This document shows positions 41,939 through 49,972 of a stretch of 64,000 nt of DNA, one piece after another (the first letter of the stretch is position 1; the number at the start of each line of letters is the position of its first letter). The DNA is from MFD01275-c22 sp963705885 (lineage in GTDB: Bacteria; Actinomycetota; Actinomycetes; JACCUZ01). Where the stretch lies: NCBI GenBank assembly GCA_963705885.1, contig OY970120.1, positions 62,001 through 126,000 of the forward strand, given 5' to 3'. A model generated the notes under the pieces. That model ran no database searches, was not told the DNA's origin, and saw only the letters and a list, made by a program, of their open reading frames with translations. The translations under genes and the position numbers were made by a program.

Positions 41939-43489
41939 ATGGCCGAGCGCCGTTCCACCGTCACGTACCGCGAAGCCGACCAGGACTACTTCGCCAAGCG
42001 CACCCTGCGCCGTCACGCCGGGGTCTGGTCGCTGTGGGCCCTGGGCGTCGCGGCGGTCATCTCCGGCGACTTCTTCGGCTGGAACTTCGGCCTGGAGTTC
42101 GGCTTCGGCGGGCTGCTGGTCGCCACCGTGGTCATCACGGTCATGTACCTCGGCCTGTGCTACTCCATCGCCGAGATGTCACCCGCCCTGCCGCACACCG
42201 GCGGCGCCTACTCGTTCGGCCGCACCGCGATGGGGCCGTGGGGGGGCTTCGTCACCGGCGTCGCCGAGAGCATCGAGTACATCGTCACCCCGGCCGTCAT
42301 CGTCGTCGGCATCGGCGGCTACATGGACTCGATCACCGACGACCTGTTCGGCTTCTCGATGCCGGCGCCGATCTGGTGGGCGATCTTCTACGGGCTGTTC
42401 GTCGGCCTCAACGTCTTCGGCGTCGAGGCCTCGTTCCGGTTCTCGGTCTTCATCTGCCTCGCTGCGCTCGCGATCCTCGTCGTGTTCTGGGCCGGCGCCC
42501 TGACCAAGCTCGACTTCCAGGCGCAGGCGATCGACTCGGTCGGCGGCTGGTTCCCCGACGGCATCAAGGGAGTGTTCTTCGCGATCCCGTTCGCCATCTG
42601 GTTCTACCTCGCGATCGAGGAGCTGCCGCTCGCAGCCGAGGAGTCGCACGATCCTCGCGTCGACATCCCGCGCGGCACGATCTACGGCCTGTTCACGCTG
42701 ATCGCGGCGGCGTTCCTCACGCTCTTCCTCAGCGCCGGCATCGCCCCCGGGTCGGGTGAGCTCAGCGAGTCGGCCGAGCCGCTCTTCGACGGGCTGAAGA
42801 CGATCTTCGGCGACGGCACGGCCGCGTCACTGCTCGCGCTCATCGCGGTCACCGGTCTGGTCGCCAGCTTCCACACGATCATCTTCGCCTACGGCCGCAA
42901 CATCTACTCGCTCTCGCGTGCGGGCTACTTCCCGCACGCGCTCTCGGTCACCCACGGCACCCGCCAGACGCCGCACGTGGCCCTGCTGACCGGCGCCGTG
43001 ATCGGCTACATCCTCGCGCTCATCCTCGAGTACTCCGGGTCCGACAGCGTCGGTGCTGCCCTGCTCACCATGGCGGTCTTCGGCGCGGTCATCTCCTACG
43101 TCATGCAGATGGTGTCCTTCGTGCTGCTCCGACGCAGGCGGCCGAACATCGAGCGGCCCTACCGCAGCCCTCTCGGTGAGTGGGGAGCCATCGTGGCCGG
43201 GGTCATCGCGGCGGTGTCGCTGGTGTCGCTGTTCTTCAACGCCGACTACCGGCCCGGGGTCGTGGGCGTCGCGATCTGGTTCGCGCTCGCGATCCTGTAC
43301 TTCGCCGTGGTCGGTCGTCACAAGCTGATCCTGTCGCCGGAGGAGGAGTTCGCCACGACCGGCGGGGCGCACGGTGCGCACCTCGAGACCGAGGGCTACG
43401 GCACCACCCACGTCTCCGACATCGTCGGCGACGGTGCCGCCGCGCCGCCGCAGGACCCCGCCGCCCGCCCGCCGTCGACGACGGGCTGA
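41939..43489 (+). CDS. Ethanolamine-permease-type APC transporter
   Basis: 516 residues with 12 predicted transmembrane helices and a soluble C-terminal tail of about 50 residues. The phrase VISGDFFGWNFGLEFGFGG in TM1 and ALPHTGGAYSFGRTAMGPWGG are typical of the ethanolamine permease (Eat) branch of the APC superfamily. FYLAIEELPLAAEESHDP, near 230, is the conserved TM6-loop. It should import ethanolamine or a close amine with proton coupling. GAGAGAGGGACGCC precedes ATG 41939. The regulator gene follows 38 bases later, and the ligase-ALDH-SDR genes diverge. Confidence 0.87.
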   Translation: MAERRSTVTYREADQDYFAKRTLRRHAGVWSLWALGVAAVISGDFFGWNFGLEFGFGGLLVATVVITVMYLGLCYSIAEMSPALPHTGGAYSFGRTAMGPWGGFVTGVAESIEYIVTPAVIVVGIGGYMDSITDDLFGFSMPAPIWWAIFYGLFVGLNVFGVEASFRFSVFICLAALAILVVFWAGALTKLDFQAQAIDSVGGWFPDGIKGVFFAIPFAIWFYLAIEELPLAAEESHDPRVDIPRGTIYGLFTLIAAAFLTLFLSAGIAPGSGELSESAEPLFDGLKTIFGDGTAASLLALIAVTGLVASFHTIIFAYGRNIYSLSRAGYFPHALSVTHGTRQTPHVALLTGAVIGYILALILEYSGSDSVGAALLTMAVFGAVISYVMQMVSFVLLRRRRPNIERPYRSPLGEWGAIVAGVIAAVSLVSLFFNADYRPGVVGVAIWFALAILYFAVVGRHKLILSPEEEFATTGGAHGAHLETEGYGTTHVSDIVGDGAAAPPQDPAARPPSTTG

Positions 43490-43527
43490 CCGCGCACCAC
43501 CGTGGCGCGGATCCCCGGGGGGACGAC

Positions 43528-44259
43528 GTGGCGGCGACGCCCGCACCGCACGCGCAGCCGGCGTTCCGGGCGCTCCGGGGCGGCAACGCGTACGAGGAGA
43601 CGGTCGAGCGGCTGCTCCAGGCCGTCAAGCTCGGGCAGGTGCCGGCCGGTGGACGGCTCCCCTCCGAGAGGGAGCTCGCGGCCGGCCTCGGCGTGAGCCG
43701 GCCGACCCTGCGTGAGGCCATCCGGGCGCTCGCGGGGGCCGGCTACGTCGAGTCCCGCCGCGGCCGCACCGGCGGCACGTTCGTCCTGCCGTCGTCGGAG
43801 TGGCGCCGTGACCAGCGCGACGCGCGCCAGATCGCCCGCGACATGGGCAGCGAGGTGACCGACGCCCTGCTGATGCGCGAGGTGCTCGAGCCCGGGTCGG
43901 CCGCGCTGGCCGCTGCGGCCGACCCCCCGCCGGCGGCCGTCGCGGCGCTGCGGCAGGCCCTGGAGCACGAGCAGACCGTCGACGTCCGCGACTACCGCCC
44001 GGCGGACAGCCGCCTGCACCTCGCCGTCGTCGCGCTCGTCGGGTCGCCGTCGCTGTCCGCGGCCGTGTCAGACAACCGGATGCGGCTCAACGACCTGCTC
44101 GACGCCATCCCCCTGCTGCCACCGAACATCGCGCACTCGCGCGCCCAGCACGCGAAGGTCGTGGACGCCGTGGTGCGGGGCAGGGTGGACGCGGCCCGGG
44201 AGCTGATGGCCCGCCATCTCGACGGCAGCGCGTCGCTGCTGCGCGGCTTCCTGGTCTGA
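43528..44259 (+). CDS. FadR-subfamily GntR transcriptional regulator
   Basis: 243 residues. The winged helix-turn-helix includes GRLPSERELAAGLGVSRPTLREAIRALAGAGYVE (about 38-72). The C-terminal FCD domain (about 95-235) has the helical bundle with RLHLAVVALVG near 155, NNRM-like SDNRMRLNDLL, and HAKVVDAVVRG near 210, whose His and Asp residues bind metal in this family. The adjacent permease and divergent catabolic genes suggest that it represses them until the amine or a breakdown product binds. GTG 43528 has GGGGGGACGAC upstream. Confidence 0.87.
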   Translation: MAATPAPHAQPAFRALRGGNAYEETVERLLQAVKLGQVPAGGRLPSERELAAGLGVSRPTLREAIRALAGAGYVESRRGRTGGTFVLPSSEWRRDQRDARQIARDMGSEVTDALLMREVLEPGSAALAAAADPPPAAVAALRQALEHEQTVDVRDYRPADSRLHLAVVALVGSPSLSAAVSDNRMRLNDLLDAIPLLPPNIAHSRAQHAKVVDAVVRGRVDAARELMARHLDGSASLLRGFLV

Positions 44260-44262
44260 GCC

Positions 44263-45207
44263 TCAGGAACGTCGCGGGACGCGGCCGGCGGTGGAGAGAG
44301 GGGCCGTCGGCTCGATGCCGTCGACGAGACGGCGCACCGCGCCTGCGACGACCTCGGGGTGCTCCATCTGCGAGACGTGCCCGCTGTCGGGCAGCACGAC
44401 CAGCCGGGCGTGGGGCATCGCCTGAGCGGCCCGGCGGGCCGTCCGCGGGTCGACGAGCCGGTCGGCCAGCCCGTAGACGAGCAGTGTCGGCACGCGGACG
44501 ACCTCCGCGAGCCGCCACAGCGGCCAGGCCCGCGGGCGCACGTAGGCGGTGAGCAGGCTGCGCAGCGACCCGAGGACGGCATCCGCCTCGTGCTCCAGCC
44601 CCAGCCTGCGCCGCGCCTCGCTGATCGCCTCGTCCACCCGCTGCGGTGGCACCCGGCCGGGGTCGGAGAACGTCAGCGCCAGGGTCGCCTGCACGCGCTG
44701 GTGCACCGGGAACTGGTTGAGGCGCCGGGCCAGCCGCTGCCCGGCGAACGGCACGGCCAGGGCGGGCAGGTGCAGGTTGCTCGCCCGCGGGCGCAGCTCC
44801 GGCAGCGCCGGGGACACCAGCGTCAGGGTCCGCACCAGGTCCGGCCGCGTCGCGGCGACCACCAGCGATACCGTCCCCCCGAGCGAGTTGCCGATCAGGT
44901 GCACCGGCCCCGACCCGCCGGCCTCGATGAGCCCGGCGACCGTCCGCGCGTGGGTCCGCAGCGAGTAGTCGCGGTCCGGAGGCGGCGGCGACCAGCCGAA
45001 GCCCGGCAGGTCGGGTGCCACCATGTCGAGCCGGTCACGCAGCAGGCCCATGACGTCGGTCCAGTTGGTCGCCGACCCCCCGAGCCCGTGCAGCAGGACG
45101 GCGGGCTCGGCACCGCCGGCATCGGGCGCGGCCCGGCGTACGTGCAGCGTCCCGGCGGGCAGGTCGAGCATCCGACCCGGCCAGGCCGGCCGGACGGCGA
45201 CGGTCAC
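44263..45207 (-). CDS. Alpha/beta hydrolase
   Basis: 314 residues. VLLHGLGGSATNW is the oxyanion HG loop, LIGNSLGGTVSLV the nucleophile elbow (Ser near 110), LVYGLADRLVDP the acid loop and LPDSGHVSQMEHPE the catalytic His near 280. A cap of several helices lies between about 135 and 225. It belongs to the MhpC/epoxide-hydrolase-like esterases. GTG 45207 overlaps the stop of the preceding gene (GTGA), so the two are coupled. Its end is only 4 bases from the convergent regulator gene. Confidence 0.85.
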   Translation of the reverse strand: MTVAVRPAWPGRMLDLPAGTLHVRRAAPDAGGAEPAVLLHGLGGSATNWTDVMGLLRDRLDMVAPDLPGFGWSPPPPDRDYSLRTHARTVAGLIEAGGSGPVHLIGNSLGGTVSLVVAATRPDLVRTLTLVSPALPELRPRASNLHLPALAVPFAGQRLARRLNQFPVHQRVQATLALTFSDPGRVPPQRVDEAISEARRRLGLEHEADAVLGSLRSLLTAYVRPRAWPLWRLAEVVRVPTLLVYGLADRLVDPRTARRAAQAMPHARLVVLPDSGHVSQMEHPEVVAGAVRRLVDGIEPTAPLSTAGRVPRRS

Positions 45208-46118
45208 CCCGTCTGGTCCTCCCGCTCGGCCAGCATCGGCTCCAGTCGCCGGTTCACCGCCGCCAGGACCGCGCGGATGACCGCCTGCCGCACGTCCTCG
45301 CGCACCACGGACGCCCCCGAGAGGCGCTGCGTGGCGCGCCCGGTCACCATGGTCACGACGACCAGAGCGGTGCGGTCCGGGCCGGTCGTGGCCACCTCGA
45401 CGTGCTCGACGTCGAATCGGGCCTCGTCGCCGACCACCTGCTCGACCGCACGCAGCGTCGCGCCCGCCACCGAGCGGAGCAGGCTGCCCGTGGACGCCGT
45501 CCCCTCGGCCGAGCCCTCGACCGTCCGCCCGTCCATGCCCAGGGCCACGGAGACCTCCGTCCCGAGGCCGGCCGACACCAGCTGCACCCGTTCGATGACG
45601 AGCCGGCCGGGGCGGGTCACCGTCACGTCGGGGACGGCGGGCTCCGTCTCGAGTCGGCCCGTCGGCGCCTCGTCGGGCTCGGTGTCGTCGGGCGCGGTGC
45701 CGTCGGGAGCGGGTGGCTCGCTCTCGTCGACGGGCGCGCCCGGCAGCGGGCCGCCGGTGTCGGCGGGTGTGACCCGGCTGCCGTTGGTGGCGGTCCCGTC
45801 GGCGGTGCCGGTCCCGTTGGCGGTGCCGCTCCCGTTGGCGGTGCCCGGGCGCGGCGCGGTGGTCGTGGTGCCCGCGCTCGCCGACCGTACGCCCGCAGCG
45901 TCCTCGACCACGCGCACCCGTCCCGCGTCGACGGCCAGCCCGAACCGGCTCCGGAGCAGCCGGTTCACGGCGCCGGCGACGTCGACCTCGTCGGCGCCCT
46001 TGGCCAGCTGCAGCCGCAGGGTGCCCGGCCCGGTGCCGACGGGCTCGACGGCTGCCGCCGACACGCCCGGCACGGCGAGCAGCGCCGAGACGAGGTCGCG
46101 GTGGTCGCTCACGGTCAC
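45204..46118 (-). CDS. Conserved-looking protein with a low-complexity linker
   Basis: 304 residues. Two small alpha/beta parts (about 1-70, DLVSALLAVPGVSAAAVEPVG..., and about 165-300, VIERVQLVSAGLGTEVSVALG and FDVEHVEVATTG) are joined by an acidic, Gly/Thr/Ala/Pro-rich linker containing the repeat GTANGS/GTANGT/GTADGT. I do not recognise the family; both parts may be ACT-like or dimerisation folds. It is coupled to the downstream hydrolase by GTGA. No signal peptide or transmembrane helix is present. GTG 46112 is an alternative start. Confidence 0.6.
   Translation of the reverse strand: MTVSDHRDLVSALLAVPGVSAAAVEPVGTGPGTLRLQLAKGADEVDVAGAVNRLLRSRFGLAVDAGRVRVVEDAAGVRSASAGTTTTAPRPGTANGSGTANGTGTADGTATNGSRVTPADTGGPLPGAPVDESEPPAPDGTAPDDTEPDEAPTGRLETEPAVPDVTVTRPGRLVIERVQLVSAGLGTEVSVALGMDGRTVEGSAEGTASTGSLLRSVAGATLRAVEQVVGDEARFDVEHVEVATTGPDRTALVVVTMVTGRATQRLSGASVVREDVRQAVIRAVLAAVNRRLEPMLAEREDQTG
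45783..45848. repeat. Short in-frame tandem repeat (18-bp unit)
   Basis: The unit GGCGGTGCCGGTCCCGTT at 45801-45818 repeats almost exactly at 45819-45836, with partial copies on both sides. On the minus strand it encodes the hexapeptide repeat GTANG(S/T) in the linker of the protein at 45204-46118. Copy number could vary by slippage. Confidence 0.7.
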
Positions 46119-46210
46119 GCGGAGAGTGTCTCAGCACAGCCCGCTCCAGACGAGCGTTGTGGCGATCCGGTCCGCCCACGCGTCCGGGACCCGCGGCTAG
46201 CCTGGGGGCC

Positions 46211-46399
46211 ATGACCGAACGCGACAGCGAAGACCCCGGCACGGAGGCGTCCGCGGAGGACCTGCTCGAGCAGCGTGAACCGGTCGGCGACGAGGTGACC
46301 GACGACGCCCCGCCCAGCGAGACGCCCGCCGACGTCGACCCGGCCGACCTCGCCGAGCAGCTGCGCGCGGTGGACACCGGGGACGACGAATACCGCTGA
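46211..46399 (+). CDS. Small acidic protein of unknown function
   Basis: 62 residues from ATG 46211, very rich in Asp and Glu (DLLEQREPVGDEVTDD, PADVDPADLAEQLRAVDTGD). No cysteines, no hydrophobic segment. The middle segment could form one amphipathic helix and the rest is probably disordered. It lies between a divergent gene and the TetR gene of the conserved Rv3208-like region. The skewed acidic composition with regular third-position G/C supports coding, but function is unknown. Confidence 0.6.
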   Translation: MTERDSEDPGTEASAEDLLEQREPVGDEVTDDAPPSETPADVDPADLAEQLRAVDTGDDEYR

Positions 46400-46480
46400 G
46401 CGGCGCCGACGGGTCCTAGGATCGCTGCCAGTGCCCTGACGGCACCACGGGTGCCCCACCCGGCGACCGAAGGAGCACAG

Positions 46481-47110
46481 GTGTCGACTGCTGCGGACTC
46501 GCGAGCCCGCAGCGCGCGGCTGCCCCGGTCGGCCCGGAGGCGCCAGCTGCTGGGGGCGGCCCAGGAGGTGTTCGTCGCCCAGGGCTACCACGCCGCCGCG
46601 ATGGACGACATCGCCGACCGGGCGGGGGTGAGCAAGCCGGTGCTCTACCAGCACTTCCCGGGCAAGCTCGACCTCTACCTGGCGCTGCTCGAGGAGCAGA
46701 CCGACGCGATGGTCGCCGCCGTGCGCGAGGCCCTCGACTCGACCTCGGACAACAAGCAGCGCGTCGCGGCGACCATCGAGGCCTACTTCCGTTTCGTGGA
46801 CGAGGACGGCGAGGCGTTCCGGCTGGTGTTCGAGTCCGACCTGACCAACCGCCCCGAGGTACGCGAGCGCGTCGAGGGCACGACGCTGGCCTGCGCCGAG
46901 CTCATCAGCGACGTGATCGCCGACGACGCCGGCCTGCCGCCCGAGCAGGCCCGTCTGCTGGCCGTCGGCCTGGTCGGCATGGCACAGGTCGCGGCCCGGT
47001 TCTGGCTGGCCGACGAGGGCTCGATCCCGCGCGACGCGGCGTCCCGGCTGCTCGCGAGCCTGTCCTGGCGGGGCATCGGCGGCTTCCCCCGGACCGGCGA
47101 GGCGCACTGA
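46481..47110 (+). CDS. TetR-family transcriptional regulator (Rv3208-like)
   Basis: 209 residues. The N-terminal helix-turn-helix is clear: RRRQLLGAAQEVFVAQGYHAAAMDDIADRAGVSKPVLYQHFPGKLDLYLALL (about 20-70). The ligand-binding helices follow, with EAFRLVFESDLTNRPEVRERV near 110. GTG 46481 has AAGGAGCACAG upstream. It precedes DUF3107, ferritin-like and RhlE genes in the same order as Rv3208 onwards in M. tuberculosis, so it is part of a conserved actinobacterial neighbourhood rather than an accessory regulator. Ligand and targets are unknown. Confidence 0.87.
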   Translation: MSTAADSRARSARLPRSARRRQLLGAAQEVFVAQGYHAAAMDDIADRAGVSKPVLYQHFPGKLDLYLALLEEQTDAMVAAVREALDSTSDNKQRVAATIEAYFRFVDEDGEAFRLVFESDLTNRPEVRERVEGTTLACAELISDVIADDAGLPPEQARLLAVGLVGMAQVAARFWLADEGSIPRDAASRLLASLSWRGIGGFPRTGEAH

Positions 47111-47168
47111 CCGGTCGCCAGCGACTAGCCTGGCCAGTCCGTCACGACAGTCATCCCGGAGGTCCACT

Positions 47169-47396
47169 GTGGAGGTCAGGATCGGTGTCCAGCACGCGAC
47201 GCGCGAGCTGGTGATCGAGAGCACGGATTCCACCGAGGCCATCACGAAGGCGGTCTCCGCCGCGCTCACCGGGGAGAGCAAGGTGCTGTCGCTGGACGAC
47301 GAGAAGGGCCGGCGCGTCGTCGTGCCGGCCGAGAAGCTCGCCTACGTCGAGATCGGCGAGCCCGAGAGCCGCCACGTGGGCTTCGGGGCGATGTAG
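47169..47396 (+). CDS. DUF3107 family protein (TB9.4-like)
   Basis: 75 residues beginning MEVRIGVQHATRELVIESTDS and ending ESRHVGFGAM, the typical start and end of DUF3107, known in M. tuberculosis as antigen TB9.4 (Rv3208A). One alpha/beta domain with ITKAVSAAL helix and VVVPAEKLAYVEIG strands. GTG 47169 has CGGAGGTCC upstream. It follows the TetR gene by about 60 bases. The function of the family is not known. Confidence 0.9.
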   Translation: MEVRIGVQHATRELVIESTDSTEAITKAVSAALTGESKVLSLDDEKGRRVVVPAEKLAYVEIGEPESRHVGFGAM

Positions 47397-47413
47397 CGCC
47401 TGGCCCTCAGCCC

Positions 47414-48121
47414 TCAGGCCGACAGGCCGAGCGAGGCCATCCGCTTGGTGTGGTTCTCGGTGAGCCGGGCGAACATCCGCCCGACCTCGGCGAGGTCGGC
47501 GCCCCGGTGCGACATGCCGCCGACGAGCAGAGCGGCGAGCGCGTCGCGCTCGGCGGCCACCCGCTGGGCCTGGCTGAGCGCCTCACCCACGAGCCGGCGG
47601 CCCCACAGCGCCAGCCGTCCGGCCAGGCGCGGCTCGGCCGCGATCGCCGCCCGCACCCGGTCGACCACGAACGTCGAGTGCCCGGTGTCCTCCAGCACTC
47701 CGACCACGAGGTCGCGCGTCGAGTCGTCGAGGTAGGCCGACACCTCGCGGTAGAAGTCGGTGGCGATGCCGTCGCCCACGTAGGCCTTGACCAGGCCCTC
47801 GAGCCAGTCCGACGGGGCGGTGCGCTCGTGGAAGGCCTCGAGCGCCGGGATGAACGGCTCCATCGCCGTCTCGGGGGAGGCGCCCATCTCCTGAAGCCGG
47901 GCCTGGAGCAGCGCGAAGTGGTTGTACTCCGAGACGGCCATGGCCGCCAGCGCCGCCTTGTCGGCGATGGTGGGCGCGAACGAGGCGTCGTCGGCGAGGC
48001 GTTCGAAGGCGGTCAGCTCGCCGTACGCGAGCGCTCCGAGCAGGTCGACGACGGCGAGCCGGTAGTCCGCGTCATCGAGCGGGTCACCCGCCTGCTGCGA
48101 CACCGGCCCGTCCTCGCTCAC
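47414..48121 (-). CDS. Ferritin-like fold protein (Rv3210c-like)
   Basis: 235 residues, mainly long helices. VVDLLGALAYGELTAFERLADD, MAVSEYNHFALLQARLQEMG, DFYREVSAYLDDSTR and LEDTGHSTFVVDRVRAA carry the Glu and His residues placed as diiron ligands in ferritin-like hydroxylases (related to tRNA-(ms2io6A) hydroxylase). Its role in actinobacteria is unclear. GTG 48121 gives the full N-terminus; GTG 48103, with GAGGACGGG upstream, is possible. It sits convergent with DUF3107 and divergent from the DEAD-box gene, as in M. tuberculosis. Confidence 0.8.
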   Translation of the reverse strand: MSEDGPVSQQAGDPLDDADYRLAVVDLLGALAYGELTAFERLADDASFAPTIADKAALAAMAVSEYNHFALLQARLQEMGASPETAMEPFIPALEAFHERTAPSDWLEGLVKAYVGDGIATDFYREVSAYLDDSTRDLVVGVLEDTGHSTFVVDRVRAAIAAEPRLAGRLALWGRRLVGEALSQAQRVAAERDALAALLVGGMSHRGADLAEVGRMFARLTENHTKRMASLGLSA

Positions 48122-48303
48122 GGGAGGCAGCGTAGCGACGGGTAGTCTGTTCCCCGAAGAACGGATGCCCGGTCGCAGCCAAGTCACGAACCCGATCGGC
48201 TCCGACCGAGAGGGATCGATCCCTGCGCGGCCCGCCACCACGACCTGTGCGCGGCGTGCGGCCCCGGGGTGCGACCCGACGAACGCACGAGAAGGGCACC
48301 GTC

Positions 48304-49965
48304 CTGAACACCCCAACATTCGCCGAGCTCGGCGTGCTCCCGGCCACGGTCGCGGGCCTCGAGGCGGCCTCCATCACCCATCCGTTCCCGATCCAGGCGC
48401 TCACCCTGCCGGTCGCGCTGCACGGCCACGACATCATCGGTCAGGCCAAGACCGGCACCGGCAAGACGCTCGGCTTCGGCATCCCGCTGCTGCAGCGCGT
48501 CGTCGTCGAGGGCGAGGACCACGGTGACCCCTCGCTGCCTCCGCCGGTCGCCGGCAAGCCGCAGGCGCTCGTCGTCGTGCCGACGCGCGAGCTGTGCGTG
48601 CAGGTCACCGGTGACCTGGTCACGGCCGCCGCCAAGCGCGACGTGCGCGTCCTGTCGATCTACGGCGGCCGGGCGTACGAGCCGCAGGTCGAGGCGCTGC
48701 GCAAGGGCATCGAGGTCGTCGTCGGCACACCCGGCCGCCTCATCGACCTCGCCCAGCAGGGCCATCTCGACCTCGGCCACGTCCGCACCCTCGTCCTCGA
48801 CGAGGCCGACGAGATGCTCGACCTCGGCTTCCTGCCCGATGTCGAGAAGATCGTGCGCCTGGTCCCCGCGGGCCGGCAGACGATGCTGTTCTCGGCGACG
48901 ATGCCGGGCGCGATCATCACGCTCGCCCGCGCGTACATGCACCACCCGACGCACATCCGCGCGGTCGACCCCGACGACGACGGGCTGACGGTCAAGGCCG
49001 TCGAGCAGCATGCCTTCCGCGCGCACGCGATGGACAAGGTGGAGATGCTCGCGCGCATCCTGCAGTCCGAGGGCCGCGGGCTGACCCTCGTCTTCTGCCG
49101 CACGAAGCGCACGGCCGCCAAGGTCGCCGACGATCTCGCCGACCGCGGGTTCGCCTCCGGTGCGGTCCACGGCGACCTCGGGCAGGGCGCACGCGAGCAG
49201 GCGCTGCGCGCGTTCCGCAACGGGAAGGTCGACGTCCTCGTCGCCACCGACGTCGCGGCGCGGGGCATCGACGTGCAGGACATCACCCACGTCATCAACT
49301 ACCAGTGCCCCGAGGACGAGAAGACCTACCTGCACCGCATCGGGCGTACGGCTCGCGCCGGCGCCTCGGGCACGGCCATCACCTTCGTCGACTGGGACGA
49401 CATGCCGCGGTGGGCGCTCATCGACAAGGCGCTCGACCTGGGCTTCGGCGAGCCCGAGGAGACCTACTCGAGCTCGGACCACCTCTACGAGGAGCTCGAC
49501 ATCCCGCGGCACGTCACCGGCAGGCTCCCCCGCGCGCAGCGCACCCGGGAAGGGCTCGAGGCCGAGGTGCTCGAGGACCTCGGCGAGACCGGCCGGGCCG
49601 GCAGCCGGGGCAGCGGCGGCCGGCCGGCCGGCGGCCGGGGCCGCGACGGGCGCGACCGCGACGGCGGCCGGTCCGGGTCCCGTGAGCGTGGCCCCCGTGC
49701 GGACGCCGAGAGCGGCGAGCGACCGGAGCGCCCACCGCGCACGCGTGCCCGCCGGCGCACCCGCAACGGCGAGCCGACGACGACCGGGCCCGACCCCGCC
49801 TCGACGGCGGCCGGCTCCCCGCGATCGACCGACCCCGCCGAGGGCGACGGCTCGGCCCCGCGGCGGCGTCGCCGCTCCCGGGGCGGCCGCGGCCGGGGCG
49901 GGTCGGGCGAGGGCGCGGCCGGCGGCACGCGCGAGTCCGGCGCCTCGGCAGGCGACGGCGCCTGA
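48304..49965 (+). CDS. rhlE: DEAD-box RNA helicase RhlE
   Basis: About 553 residues. Motifs: Q-motif FAELGVLPATVAGL...FPIQALTLP, Walker A AKTGTGKT near 50, PTRELCVQV, TPGRLIDLA, DEADEMLDLGF near 172, SATMPG near 200, ARGIDVQDITHVINY and HRIGRTARAG near 350. A basic Arg/Gly-rich C-terminal tail (about 400-553) likely binds RNA. It unwinds structured RNA in ribosome assembly and decay. AGAAGGG at 48290-48296 is ideally placed for a CTG start at 48304 and homologues begin at this point. GTG 48247 or 48256 would add 19 or 16 atypical residues. Confidence 0.9.
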   Translation: MNTPTFAELGVLPATVAGLEAASITHPFPIQALTLPVALHGHDIIGQAKTGTGKTLGFGIPLLQRVVVEGEDHGDPSLPPPVAGKPQALVVVPTRELCVQVTGDLVTAAAKRDVRVLSIYGGRAYEPQVEALRKGIEVVVGTPGRLIDLAQQGHLDLGHVRTLVLDEADEMLDLGFLPDVEKIVRLVPAGRQTMLFSATMPGAIITLARAYMHHPTHIRAVDPDDDGLTVKAVEQHAFRAHAMDKVEMLARILQSEGRGLTLVFCRTKRTAAKVADDLADRGFASGAVHGDLGQGAREQALRAFRNGKVDVLVATDVAARGIDVQDITHVINYQCPEDEKTYLHRIGRTARAGASGTAITFVDWDDMPRWALIDKALDLGFGEPEETYSSSDHLYEELDIPRHVTGRLPRAQRTREGLEAEVLEDLGETGRAGSRGSGGRPAGGRGRDGRDRDGGRSGSRERGPRADAESGERPERPPRTRARRRTRNGEPTTTGPDPASTAAGSPRSTDPAEGDGSAPRRRRRSRGGRGRGGSGEGAAGGTRESGASAGDGA

Positions 49966-49972
49966 GGCCTGG

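Noticed and set aside
33337..43489. PuuD-like gene and amine cluster as a single operon
   Set aside because: They are 5 kb apart with genes on both strands between; a functional link is possible but not a shared transcript.
45783..45848. Tandem repeat considered as a CRISPR-like array
   Set aside because: Units are 18 bp without spacers, in frame within a coding region, and no cas gene is present.
48212..48223. GGGATCGATCCC palindrome upstream of rhlE
   Set aside because: A short 12-bp palindrome with restriction-site-like sequence and no nearby promoter match; likely chance.
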